NCBI RefSeq assembly: GCF_014207985.1
Contig: NZ_JACHMI010000001.1
Location: 2,401,001-2,465,000 of the forward strand
Reading direction: 5' to 3'
Origin: Nonomuraea rubra
GTDB taxonomy: Bacteria > Actinomycetota > Actinomycetes > Streptosporangiales > Streptosporangiaceae
DNA: 64,000 nucleotides
The notes under the pieces were generated by a model. It did not search any database. It was not told where the DNA came from and worked only from the letters and a program-made list of their open reading frames with translations. Each line of letters begins with the position of its first letter. The first letter of the stretch is position 1. Of this stretch, positions 35,243 to 43,047 are shown in pieces. A program made the position numbers and the translations under genes.

Positions 35243-35875
35243 ATGCTGCGCTGGCTGCCCGCCCTCGTGTTGCTCGGCGCCCTGCTGCTGCCCGCCCCCG
35301 CCGCCGCCGCTCACGACGCGACCACGACCGCCCGCGCCGAGGTGACGGGCACCGGGGTGAACGTGCGGGTGGTGCTGGACCTCGAGTACGACCTGCTGAT
35401 GAAGTCGGCCTGGCTCTACGCCACCGCCTACGACGCCAAGGAGCGGGCCGAGCAGCTCCGCCAGCTCCGGCTCAACCGCGACGCCGTGGTCACGTACGTC
35501 ACGGAGCGCTTCGCCGTCGCCTACGACGGCCGGCCGTGCGCCCCCTCCCTGACCGGCGACGCCGACGTGCGCCCGCGCGACAAGAAGAGCTACGCCGTGC
35601 TCACCTTCGCCTTCGCCTGCCAGGGCGAGCCCGGGGGCACGCACGCGATCTCCAGCGCGCTGTTCCCCGACGCCGAGACGTTCGTGCACAGCACGGAGAC
35701 GCTCGTCCGGTACGACGTCGGCGGCGAGCGCGGCTCCGCGGTCCTGGTCGCCGAGAGCCCGACGCTCAAGGTCGGCGAGCGCGCCGAGCCCGGCTCTTCC
35801 GGCGGGATCTTCCTGCTCGGCGCCCTGCTCGTGCCCGTCGCGCTCTTCCCCCTGCTCAGGCGGCTACGCCGGTAG
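35243..35875 (+). CDS. Secreted, membrane-anchored hypothetical protein
   Basis: A 210-residue protein with a signal peptide (LRWLPALVLLGALLLPAPAA, cleavage near AAAAH, about residue 23) and a C-terminal membrane helix (GGIFLLGALLVPVALFPLLR, about 187-206) followed by a basic end, so the body lies outside the cell. Two cysteines may pair. The ectodomain is beta-rich and not firmly recognised; it vaguely resembles N-terminal domains of HupE-like proteins. It follows the phosphoesterase gene by 58 bases on the same strand. Confidence 0.7.
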   Translation: MLRWLPALVLLGALLLPAPAAAAHDATTTARAEVTGTGVNVRVVLDLEYDLLMKSAWLYATAYDAKERAEQLRQLRLNRDAVVTYVTERFAVAYDGRPCAPSLTGDADVRPRDKKSYAVLTFAFACQGEPGGTHAISSALFPDAETFVHSTETLVRYDVGGERGSAVLVAESPTLKVGERAEPGSSGGIFLLGALLVPVALFPLLRRLRR

Positions 35876-35951
35876 GCGCATTTGTCGGGGAATCTCCCGA
35901 GGTTGGCGGCGAACACACCCGTTGTGTTCTGCTGATCCTCGGGGGAGGGGC

Positions 35952-37316
35952 GTGAGCAGACGGTTGGGCCGTTCGTTGCGAACGCGGCTGGCGCTGTGGG
36001 CGAGCATCGCGATGCTGCTGCTGAACGTCATCGTCAGCGCCTTCGTGCTGTTCGGCATCCGGAGCGAAGTGGCCGACATCAAGGCGCGGGACGTGGCGGG
36101 CAAGGCCGTGCGCGTGCTGCTCATGGTGAAGCGGGACAGGCTGCCCCAGGTGCTGCCGCAGCACGGGCTCGACGGCATCCAGGTCGTGGACCCGAGTGGC
36201 CGGCCGGTCGCGTGGACGCCGAACCTGGCCGGCGCGCCACGCCTGACGAGCGAGATCCCGCATCACAGCCAGGCCAACGAGGCCGCCAGGCTCTGCGACC
36301 TGCCGCGCTTCCCCGGCCAGTGCAAGCTCGTCATGGTGCTGGTGGCGTACCAGCCGGAGGGGGAGTGGCTGATCTACGCCGTCGACCCGGCCGTGCCCTG
36401 GTACGTCGTGCCGCAGGTGATCGCGTTCCAGGTCGCCGTGACGGCCACGCTGGTCACGCTGACCTGGTTCGGCGTCTCCCGCGTCGTGGCCAGGACGTTG
36501 CAGCCGGTCAGCAGCATCACCAAGCGGCTGGCGGAGATCAGCGAGGGCGGCGGCGGGATGCGCGTGCCCGTGCCCGAGACCGACGACGAGATCAGGGCCC
36601 TGGCCGAGACCAGCAACCGCACGCTGGAGCGGCTGGAGTCGGCGCTGCGGCAGCTGCAGGTGGCGATGGAGCGGCAGCGCCAGTTCGCCGCGGACGCCTC
36701 CCACGACCTGCGCAGCCCCATCACCGCGATGCGCGCCCAGGTCGAGGACGCCCTGCTCCACCCCGAGGACACCGACTGGGCGGAGACCGGCGCCGAGGTG
36801 CTGACCAGCCTGGAACGGCTGCAGGCGATCGTGGCGGACCTGCTCACGCTGAGCAGGCTGGACGCGGGCGCCCCCGACGAGCGCGAGCCCCTGGACCTGG
36901 CCGAGCTGGTGGCCGCCGAGACCGCCAGGCCGCGCTCCAAGCACGTCGTCACCACGCTGCAGACCGGCGTGGTCGTCGACGGCGACCGGCTGCAGCTCGC
37001 CCGCCTGCTGACGAACCTCCTCGACAACGCCGAGCGGCACGCCGAGTCGCAGATCATCGTGACCGTGCGGCGGCAGGGCGACGAGGCGGTCCTGGAAGTG
37101 GTGGACGACGGCACGGGCATCGCGCCCGAGCACCGCGAGAAGGTCTTCGAGCGCTTCACCCGCCTGGACGCCTCGCGCAGCCGCGACGCCGGAGGCACCG
37201 GGCTCGGCCTGCCGATCGCCCGCGAGATCGCCACGGCGCACCTCGGCACGCTGACCATCGAGGACTCCGACACCGGCGCCCGGTTCGTGCTCCGGCTGCC
37301 GGTGCAGGAGGCCTGA
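35952..37316 (+). CDS. Orphan sensor histidine kinase
   Basis: A 454-residue kinase. Membrane helices at about residues 16-38 and 155-175 flank a sensor region; then a HAMP segment, the phosphoacceptor H251 in ASHDLRSPITAMR, the N box LLDNAERHAE (about 356), G1 DDGTGIAPEH (about 386) and G2 GTGLGLPIA (about 416). GTG at 35952 with a GGGGGAGGGG sequence just before; an upstream extension of the frame has no likely start signal. No response regulator gene is adjacent, which is unusual for this class; its partner must be elsewhere. Confidence 0.92.
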   Translation: MSRRLGRSLRTRLALWASIAMLLLNVIVSAFVLFGIRSEVADIKARDVAGKAVRVLLMVKRDRLPQVLPQHGLDGIQVVDPSGRPVAWTPNLAGAPRLTSEIPHHSQANEAARLCDLPRFPGQCKLVMVLVAYQPEGEWLIYAVDPAVPWYVVPQVIAFQVAVTATLVTLTWFGVSRVVARTLQPVSSITKRLAEISEGGGGMRVPVPETDDEIRALAETSNRTLERLESALRQLQVAMERQRQFAADASHDLRSPITAMRAQVEDALLHPEDTDWAETGAEVLTSLERLQAIVADLLTLSRLDAGAPDEREPLDLAELVAAETARPRSKHVVTTLQTGVVVDGDRLQLARLLTNLLDNAERHAESQIIVTVRRQGDEAVLEVVDDGTGIAPEHREKVFERFTRLDASRSRDAGGTGLGLPIAREIATAHLGTLTIEDSDTGARFVLRLPVQEA

Positions 37317-37412
37317 CGGGGGCATGCCCCGTGTGCTGCGACATGACTGACCGGCGGGCGATCGGGGCATGGATCTCCGCACCAGGGTTGCAGGAGCGGA
37401 AGGAGATCCACA

Positions 37413-37700
37413 ATGGACCAGCGGGGCCTCGGCGGCAGGGACGTACGCACCGTTGACGGGCCCGGGCCCGTACGCGTTCGTTGCACGCCTCCTGCCGCCG
37501 CCGAGCTGTTCGAGATCGCCGTTCTGGACACCACGGGCGGCGACGGCGAGGCGCGCTGGCACACGATCGGCTGGGGCGTGGACCGCGGCCACGCCGACAG
37601 CATCGCCGAGGCGTACGTGACGCGCCCCCTGTGCCCCTACGACGAGGCGCAGGTGCGGCACAACGGTCACCTGGTGGGGGTGCACCGCCGGCCCGCGTAG
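37413..37700 (+). CDS. Small hypothetical protein
   Basis: A 95-residue soluble protein. The ATG has a strong ribosome site (GAAGGAGATCCACA). The sequence includes FEIAVLDTTGGDGEARWHTI and LCPYDEAQVRHNGHLVGVH, polar and without a membrane segment. Family not recognised. It lies about 100 bases after the kinase gene and converges with the STAS protein gene, leaving five bases between the two stops. Confidence 0.65.
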   Translation: MDQRGLGGRDVRTVDGPGPVRVRCTPPAAAELFEIAVLDTTGGDGEARWHTIGWGVDRGHADSIAEAYVTRPLCPYDEAQVRHNGHLVGVHRRPA

Positions 37701-37705
37701 CCTCC

Positions 37706-38080
37706 CTACGCCCGCTCCGAGGGGTTGACCAGGTTGAGCGCCTCGACCGAGGCGATGGCCTGCTCCACATGGTCGTACACCGTCACGGCACGCCGCGCGC
37801 CGGTGATCTCCAGCAGCCGGGCCGGCATCGGCCGCAGCCCGGCCAGGTGCACGCCCACGCCGTGCGCGCGGGCCAGCGTCGCGGCGGCGAGCAGCACGGC
37901 CAGGCCGGAGCTGTCCAGGAAGGACAGCTCGCTCATGTCGATGATGAGGTGCTGGTCCAGCCGCTCGCGCTGCTGGTCGATGTAATCCTCCAAGTGGGTG
38001 GACGTCGTGGTGTCGACCTCCCCGGCCACGGCGATCAGCGTGGCGCCCGGAAGATGGCGACAGGTGAGGTTCACGGGCAC
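37706..38080 (-). CDS. STAS domain anti-sigma factor antagonist
   Basis: A 124-residue SpoIIAA-like protein. The phosphorylation motif is FLDSSGLAVL, with Asp56 and the likely phosphoserine Ser57. EVDTTTSTHLEDYI marks the first helix. Such proteins bind anti-sigma kinases and release a sigma factor in stress or development. No anti-sigma kinase or sigma factor is next to it, so its partner is unknown. Confidence 0.88.
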   Translation of the reverse strand: MPVNLTCRHLPGATLIAVAGEVDTTTSTHLEDYIDQQRERLDQHLIIDMSELSFLDSSGLAVLLAAATLARAHGVGVHLAGLRPMPARLLEITGARRAVTVYDHVEQAIASVEALNLVNPSERA

Positions 38081-38199
38081 TCCTGGCGGTGGGGGCGGAC
38101 CGGTGGGTGGGGCGAACGGTTACCGCGGTATGCCTGCCGTTGTCGCAGACTCTATGCCCGTAGATAGATACCTGAAAGACTTTTCGTCATAGGATCTTC

Positions 38200-38215
38200 A
38201 TGAAAGGTGATTCAT
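38200..38215. promoter_or_regulatory. Possible operator before HTH gene
   Basis: ATGAA-AGGTGA-TTCAT is an inverted repeat with 5-bp arms, in the 175-base gap between the divergent STAS and HTH genes; TTCATGAA at 38197-38204 overlaps it. It is AT-rich for this genome. The binding protein is not known. Confidence 0.35.
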
Positions 38216-38255
38216 CTGCCTGTCGAGGGCCAGGATCGGGTGAGAGGCGGAGGAC

Positions 38256-38600
38256 GTGAGCACAGCCGACGAACGAGCGTCCAGCTGGACGTTCCTCACC
38301 CACCATGCCCGGGTGCTCGTGGAGATCGCCCGCGATCCCGACATCCGGCTGCGCGACATCGCCACCGGCATCGGGATCACCGAGCGCGCGGTGCAGAACA
38401 TCGTGCGCGACCTGCACGAGGGCGGCTACCTCAACCGCGACAGGGTGGGGCGGCGCAACCGCTACAGCCTCAACCTGGACCAGCACTTCCGCTACCCGAC
38501 CGAGGCCGGCCTGCCGATCAGCCTGCTGATCGACATGTTCACCCAGCACGACCTGACCGGCGACAGGAAGCCGGACGAGCTCAGTCGCGATCGTCCATGA
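38256..38600 (+). CDS. Winged-helix DNA-binding protein
   Basis: A 114-residue MarR/ArsR-like winged-helix protein: RLRDIATGIGITERAVQNIV (about residues 31-50) is the recognition unit, followed by the wing EGGYLNRDRVGRRNRYSL. The C-terminus (FRYPTEAGLPISLLIDMF) is of a type often found in actinobacterial regulators of unknown effect. GTG start after GGAGGAC. Its 3' end overlaps the converging AlkA-type gene by 20 bases. Confidence 0.82.
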   Translation: MSTADERASSWTFLTHHARVLVEIARDPDIRLRDIATGIGITERAVQNIVRDLHEGGYLNRDRVGRRNRYSLNLDQHFRYPTEAGLPISLLIDMFTQHDLTGDRKPDELSRDRP

Positions 38601-39468
38601 CACCGTACGCGGTCGCCCTGAACAGGAACGAGGCCCACGAACGGTAGGGCCGCCACGAGCCGGCCAGCTTCCTGTACGCCGACGGGGGCACGTCCTCCGG
38701 CAGCCCGTACGCCTCGCGCAGGATCGCGAACAGCCGCGGCTCGTCCCCGGGGAACGCGTCGGGCGCGCCCGCGCCGCGGATCAGGATCAGGCCGGCCGAG
38801 AACGGCCCCACGCCGGGCAGGGCCCGCAGCTCGGCCAGCGCCTCCTCGGGGGCGAGCGAGCGCAGGTGCTCGGTGGTCAGCAGGCCGTCGAGCGCCGCCC
38901 TGGCCAGGCCGCGCACCCACTCCTCCTTCTGCGCGGGCAGCCCGAGCCCGCCCGCGTCGAGCAGCGAGACCGGCGACGGGAAGGCGGTGCACGGCTGCCC
39001 GTCCACCTCGACCAGCGCGCCGTACCGCTCGGCGATGCGCTGCTTGATCCGGGAGGCGATGAGCATCGAGGAGCGCTGCACGATCACCGCCCAGCACGCC
39101 GCCTCCCACGGGCTCCAGAAGCACACGGGACGCAGGCCGGGGCGCAGCCGCTGCAGGTCGCCGAGCACCGGGTCGGTCTCGCCGAGCTTGGCGAAGCCGG
39201 CGCCGTCCACGTCGAGGGAGAGGATGCGCGCCACCTCGCCGCGGATGCCGGGCCCGGCCGGGCGCGTGGTGGTGACCGCCACCCCGCCGGGCGCGCCCGT
39301 CACGGTCACGCCGATCGGCCGCCAGTCGGACTCCGCGCAGTACGCGAAGCGCAGCGCCCGGCCGTCGGAGGGCAGCGCGCTCGTGGCCGGCCAGTCCTGG
39401 ACGAACCGCAGCGAGTCGGCGAAGTCGAACGGGCCCTCGGCGGTCAGCGTGAATCCGTGCGTGGTCAT
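38581..39468 (-). CDS. DNA-3-methyladenine glycosylase II-like (AlkA type)
   Basis: A 295-residue base-excision enzyme. The C-terminal domain has the helix-hairpin-helix LPGVGPFSAGLILIRGAG (about residues 215-232) and the following Asp (in AFPGDEP) expected for catalysis. The N-terminal AlkA_N-like part starts with TLTAEGPFDFADSLRFVQ. It likely removes alkylated purines. It stands alone between a small regulator and an O-methyltransferase on the same strand 26 bases upstream. Confidence 0.88.
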   Translation of the reverse strand: MTTHGFTLTAEGPFDFADSLRFVQDWPATSALPSDGRALRFAYCAESDWRPIGVTVTGAPGGVAVTTTRPAGPGIRGEVARILSLDVDGAGFAKLGETDPVLGDLQRLRPGLRPVCFWSPWEAACWAVIVQRSSMLIASRIKQRIAERYGALVEVDGQPCTAFPSPVSLLDAGGLGLPAQKEEWVRGLARAALDGLLTTEHLRSLAPEEALAELRALPGVGPFSAGLILIRGAGAPDAFPGDEPRLFAILREAYGLPEDVPPSAYRKLAGSWRPYRSWASFLFRATAYGVMDDRD

Positions 39469-39494
39469 GCGCGTATGGTAGGCGGCCCGTACGA

Positions 39495-40139
39495 CTAGAG
39501 CCGGCAGCTGATCTCGATGCCGTCCTCCACCGGGAACGAGACGCTCTGGTAGCCGTTGGCCGGGTCGCGGACGTGGTCGAGGTAGGGCCGGACGCTGTCG
39601 AACGTGCTGTCGTCGGCGGCGACCAGGGTGCCGGGGGCGAGCCGGGGCTCCAGCAGGCGCAGCACGGGCAGGTAGAGGTCCTTCCAGCCGTCCAGCAGCA
39701 CGAAGCCGACCGGCTCCGAGAGGCCGGCGAGGGTGTCGCGGGCGTCGCCCTCCAGCACGGTGATCACGTCGTCCAGCCCGGTCTCGGCGAACGTCCGGCG
39801 CGCGGCGGCGATCTTGTCCTTGCTCAGCTCCGTGGTGACGACGCGGCCGGCGCCGTTGTCGCGTACGGCGGCGGCCAGGTAGAGGGTCGAGATGCCGAAC
39901 GAGGTGCCGAACTCGACGACCGTGGCGGGGCGGGCGGCGCGGACCAGGGTGTAGAGCAGCCGGCCGCCCTCGGCGGAGATCGGCATGTAGATCTCCGCCA
40001 TGGCGTCGGCCAGCTCCCCGGCCGTCATCGTGCCCCGATCGCCCTGGACGGCCCTGGCCGCGTCGCGCCCGGCCTCGGCGAACATGCGCTCCAGCGCCGC
40101 CGCCACGCGCGGGTCGGCGAGCGTGTTGGTGTGTGTCAT
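39495..40139 (-). CDS. O-methyltransferase, class I SAM-dependent
   Basis: A 214-residue methyltransferase of the caffeoyl-CoA/catechol O-methyltransferase group. The SAM motif is VVEFGTSFGISTLYLA (about residues 73-88), followed by VLEGDARDTL and a metal/SAM acid in FVLLDGWKDLYLPVL. It is divergent from a TetR gene with a palindrome in the 52-base gap. The AlkA-type gene follows. The acceptor is unknown, likely a phenol. Confidence 0.88.
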   Translation of the reverse strand: MTHTNTLADPRVAAALERMFAEAGRDAARAVQGDRGTMTAGELADAMAEIYMPISAEGGRLLYTLVRAARPATVVEFGTSFGISTLYLAAAVRDNGAGRVVTTELSKDKIAAARRTFAETGLDDVITVLEGDARDTLAGLSEPVGFVLLDGWKDLYLPVLRLLEPRLAPGTLVAADDSTFDSVRPYLDHVRDPANGYQSVSFPVEDGIEISCRL

Positions 40140-40149
40140 GACGCCTAGA

Positions 40150-40171
40150 GTAGACGGTACGTTGCGTCTAC
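40150..40171. promoter_or_regulatory. TetR operator between O-methyltransferase and TetR genes
   Basis: GTAGACG (40150-40156) and CGTCTAC (40165-40171) form a perfect 7-bp inverted repeat with an 8-base spacer, centred between the two divergent gene starts. The gap is only 52 bases, so one protein bound there could block both promoters. Confidence 0.75.
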
Positions 40172-40191
40172 GCTAGCGGTATTCTCACGGC

Positions 40192-40950
40192 ATGGCGGAC
40201 ACGGAACGGCGGCACCACGGCAACCGGCACGGGCGCAGCGAGGCGGCCAGGCAGGCGGTGTTGCAGGCGGCCGACGACCTGCTGGCCGAGAAGGGCTTCG
40301 CGGGCGTCACGATGGAGGGCATCGCGGCTCGGGCCGGGGTCGCCAAGCAGACCGTCTACCGCTGGTGGAGCAGCAAGACGGCGGTGCTCGTGGACGCGTT
40401 CGTCGAGGACCTGGCCGAGGAGCTGACGCCGCCCGACCACGGCGCGCTCGCCCTCGACCTGCCCGCCTACCTGGGCCGGCTCGCCCACGTGCTGAGCGCG
40501 ACCGACACCGGGGCCGTGTTCAGGGCCCTGATCGCGCAGGCCCAGCACGACCCGGCGTTCGGGGCCGACTTCCGCGCCCGCTACCTCGACGAGCAGCGGC
40601 GGCGCGACCGGCTGCCGCTGGAGCGGGCGGTGGCGCGGGGCGAGCTGCCCGCCGGGCTCGACGTGGCGGCCGAGACCGATCGGCTCGTGGGGCCGCTCTA
40701 CTACCGGGTGCTGGTCACCGATGAGCCGGTCGGGCGGGCGTACACCGATCGGCTCGCGGACGACTTCCTGCGCCGCGTCGCCAGCGGGATCGCCGGCGCG
40801 GACGCCGGTGGGGACGTCGGCTTGGACGCCGGCGAGGGCGTCGGCGGGGCTGTCGGCTCGGACGCCGGCGAGGGCGTCAGCCGGGCTGTCGGCTTGGAGG
40901 CCGGCGAGGGCGCCGGCGGGGGCGTCAGTGGGCGCGCAGCGCCTGGGTGA
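40192..40950 (+). CDS. TetR family regulator with repeated C-terminus
   Basis: A 252-residue TetR protein. DNA-binding half: VTMEGIAARAGVAKQTVYRW (about residues 39-58). The TetR_C-type domain ends near DDFLRRVASGIAG (about residue 202). The last 45 residues are three copies of a 12-residue unit (such as VGLDAGEGVGGA), read from a 36-bp repeat, and look disordered. The gene overlaps the 3' end of the converging MerR gene by 26 bases. It is divergent from the O-methyltransferase gene and most likely represses it. Confidence 0.9.
   Translation: MADTERRHHGNRHGRSEAARQAVLQAADDLLAEKGFAGVTMEGIAARAGVAKQTVYRWWSSKTAVLVDAFVEDLAEELTPPDHGALALDLPAYLGRLAHVLSATDTGAVFRALIAQAQHDPAFGADFRARYLDEQRRRDRLPLERAVARGELPAGLDVAAETDRLVGPLYYRVLVTDEPVGRAYTDRLADDFLRRVASGIAGADAGGDVGLDAGEGVGGAVGSDAGEGVSRAVGLEAGEGAGGGVSGRAAPG
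40816..40932. repeat. 36-bp repeat shared by two gene ends
   Basis: A 36-bp unit (start gtcggcttggacgccggcga) occurs at 40816, 40852 and 40888, with a fourth partial copy from 40924 that contains the stop codon of the converging MerR gene (TCA at 40925-40927). The second unit holds a copy of that stop context. The same array encodes the tail of the TetR protein in frame. Confidence 0.85.
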
Positions 40951-41869
40951 ACCAGGCGAGAGCGGGGGCCAGCGGCTCCGGCGGTGGCCAGCCGTTGATC
41001 ACGGCCAGGAGCTGGACGTACCGGTCCCAGCGCGGGTCGCCGGCCGCCTCCAGCCGGGCGGCCAGCTCGGCGCGGTCCTCGCCGCAGGCGGTGAGGAGCG
41101 CCGCGACGTACGGCCCGGCCTCCGGAGCGGCCGGGTCCACGCCGGCCGCCAGCGCGGGGGCGGCGAGGTCACGCGCCACCGCGGCGGGACTGGGCCGCAA
41201 CACAGGCCCCCCGCCAAGGCCACCCGCCCCGCCCCCGGTCCTGACCCCGGCGGTGTCGCCGGTGCGGTCGGCGGCGTGGGTTTCGACCATGCGGCGCATG
41301 CTGGCGCGAAACCCCGGTTCGCGGGACAGCGAGGCCAGGTCCACCCAGGCCTCCACCTGCTCGGGCGAGGGATCGTCCGGCAGCTCGGGCGTCAGCGAGG
41401 TCATGACCCCCGCGAACCCGGGATCACCCTCCAGGTCGCCGAACACGGCGGCGAGGAAGTCGCCGATCAGGTGATGCCGTTCGGCCTCCGACAGTTTGGC
41501 CAGCTCGTGCATGAGTTCCATCTCCTTCGGGGTGGAGCCGCGCCCGGCCACCACCGTCAGCACCGCCCGCCGCAGCCGCAACGTGCGGATCTGAGCCGAA
41601 AGGGCCTCGGCGTGCGCCGCCGCGACCTCGGGCAGCGACGCCTCCCGGGACACGACCCTGCGGATCGTGGGCAGGTCGAGCCCGAGGTCGCGCAGCGTGC
41701 GCACGAGGTCGAGGCGGGCGGCGGCGGCGCGGTCGTACAGGCGGTAGCCGGCGGGGCTGCGGCGGGTGGGCGGCACGATCCCCGCGTCGGAGTAGAACCT
41801 GACGGTCTTGACCGTCAGCCCGGTGCGCCGGGCCAGGTCGCCGATCGAGTAGAGCGTGTCCCCGTCCAT
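40925..41869 (-). CDS. MerR family transcriptional regulator
   Basis: A 314-residue regulator with the MerR head YSIGDLARRTGLTVKTVRFY (about residues 6-25) and SPAGYRLYD wing, followed by a coiled-coil and a large C-terminal domain (about residues 130-314) without recognised ligand motifs. It is longer than simple metal sensors and is of the group found in actinomycetes with an all-helical C-terminus. It lies 33 bases downstream of the SDR gene on the same strand. Confidence 0.9.
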   Translation of the reverse strand: MDGDTLYSIGDLARRTGLTVKTVRFYSDAGIVPPTRRSPAGYRLYDRAAAARLDLVRTLRDLGLDLPTIRRVVSREASLPEVAAAHAEALSAQIRTLRLRRAVLTVVAGRGSTPKEMELMHELAKLSEAERHHLIGDFLAAVFGDLEGDPGFAGVMTSLTPELPDDPSPEQVEAWVDLASLSREPGFRASMRRMVETHAADRTGDTAGVRTGGGAGGLGGGPVLRPSPAAVARDLAAPALAAGVDPAAPEAGPYVAALLTACGEDRAELAARLEAAGDPRWDRYVQLLAVINGWPPPEPLAPALAWFTQALRAH

Positions 41870-41902
41870 GCGCTCACTCTGCCGTCTCCCCCTGCTGGAG
41901 AC

Positions 41903-42601
41903 TCAAGCGGCGTCGTAGAACGCGCGCGGGTCGCCGGACAGCGACGCCTTGACGTGCGCGGACCAGGCGTCCACCACGACCTCGTACGCCCCCGCCTCGA
42001 CCCCGTCGAGCGCCGCCCGCGCGACGTCCGCCGGGTCGAGCAGCTCGCCCTCGTAGCCGGCCATCATGTCGGTGTCGGCGGCGCCCAGGTGCACGCCGGT
42101 GATCTGCGTGCCCTGGCCGCGCAGCTCCAGGCGGGCACCGTTGGTCAGGCTCCACGCGGCGGCCTTGGCGGCGGCGTAGGCGTTCGCGCCGTCGTAGGAG
42201 AACCAGGACAGCGCCGACAGCACGTTCACGATCGCGCCGCCGCCGCCCGCGCCCAGGACGGGGGCGAAGGCGCGGATCATGCGGAGCGGGCCGTAGAAGT
42301 TGGTGTCCAGCTCCAGGCGGATCTGGTCCAGGTCGCCCGTGACGAGGTTCGTGTAGGTGGCGACGCCGGCGTTGTTGATCAGCAGGGTCACGTCCCCGGC
42401 CGCCTCCGCCGCCGCGGAGACCGACGCCGGGTCAGTGATGTTCAGCCGCAGGGCCTCCACGCCGGGCAGGTCGATGCGCTGGGGGTCGCGCGCGGTCGCG
42501 TACACCTTCTTCGCGCCCCGCTCCAGCAACTGCCGGGCGAAGTGGCGGCCGATGCCGCGGTTGGCGCCGGTGACGAGGGCGACGGATCCGGAAATGTTCA
42601 T
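41903..42601 (-). CDS. Short-chain dehydrogenase/reductase
   Basis: A 232-residue classical SDR. TGANRGIG (about residues 11-18) binds the cofactor, LLINNAGVA is the NNAG motif, Ser in NVLSALSW and YDGANAYAAAK supply the catalytic Ser, Tyr and Lys. ATG at 42601 with GGAG upstream. It is divergent from a MerR gene whose palindrome sits between the SDR's likely -35 and -10 boxes, so the SDR is the expected target of that regulator. Confidence 0.9.
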   Translation of the reverse strand: MNISGSVALVTGANRGIGRHFARQLLERGAKKVYATARDPQRIDLPGVEALRLNITDPASVSAAAEAAGDVTLLINNAGVATYTNLVTGDLDQIRLELDTNFYGPLRMIRAFAPVLGAGGGGAIVNVLSALSWFSYDGANAYAAAKAAAWSLTNGARLELRGQGTQITGVHLGAADTDMMAGYEGELLDPADVARAALDGVEAGAYEVVVDAWSAHVKASLSGDPRAFYDAA

Positions 42602-42641
42602 GGTTGTCTCCTGAGCGAGGTGATGTGCGGATAAGCTAAAA

Positions 42642-42659
42642 CCTGACGTTGACGTCAGG
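42642..42659 (-). promoter_or_regulatory. MerR-type operator in SDR promoter
   Basis: CCTGACGT-TG-ACGTCAGG is a perfect 8-bp inverted repeat. On the minus strand it fills a 19-base spacer between TTGCCC and TTAGCT, the long spacer typical of MerR-controlled promoters. It lies between the SDR gene and the divergent MerR gene. Confidence 0.7.
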
Positions 42660-42684
42660 GGCAAATGTTGTGAGGGGGATCACC

Positions 42685-43047
42685 ATGCGGATCGGCGAGC
42701 TCGCCGCCAAGACGGGGGTGAGCGTGCGCGCGCTGCGCTACTACGAGGAGCAGCGGCTGCTGACCTCGGAGCGCAGCCCCAGCGGCCAGCGGGTGTACGC
42801 GGACAGCGCGGTGGACCGGGTGTGGATGATCCAGCACCTGTACGCGGCCGGGCTGCCGAGCCGGTCGATCGAGCCGCTGATGCCGTGCGTGATCTCGGGC
42901 GAGGTGACGCCCGAGCTGCTGGAACGGCTGCGGGCCGAGCGGCAGCGCATCGAGGACCGGATCGACGACCTGGTCAAGACCCGCGAAAGGCTCGACTCGA
43001 TCCTCTCCGTGGCCTCCGCCTACGAGGGCCGGACCTGTCCCAGGTGA
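42685..43047 (+). CDS. MerR family regulator (short)
   Basis: A 120-residue MerR protein: head RIGELAAKTGVSVRALRYY (residues 2-20), wing SPSGQRVYADSA, and a dimer helix to the end. The single Cys in VMPCVISG-like MPCVIS (about residue 73) and a late RTCPR are the only thiols. ATG at 42685 after GAGGGGG. Its stop overlaps the GTG of the patatin gene (GTGA). It faces the SDR gene with a near-perfect palindrome between. Confidence 0.9.
   Translation: MRIGELAAKTGVSVRALRYYEEQRLLTSERSPSGQRVYADSAVDRVWMIQHLYAAGLPSRSIEPLMPCVISGEVTPELLERLRAERQRIEDRIDDLVKTRERLDSILSVASAYEGRTCPR

Noticed and set aside
32113..35244. Open minus-strand frame of over 1000 codons opposite the metallophosphoesterase gene
   Set aside because: It is a codon-bias shadow of the real gene. 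It has a biased Arg/Val/Gly/His composition and no domain, while the plus strand has a signal peptide and full metal-binding motifs.
37706..38600. Stress sigma factor module from STAS and HTH genes
   Set aside because: There is no sigma factor or anti-sigma kinase, and the two genes are divergent.
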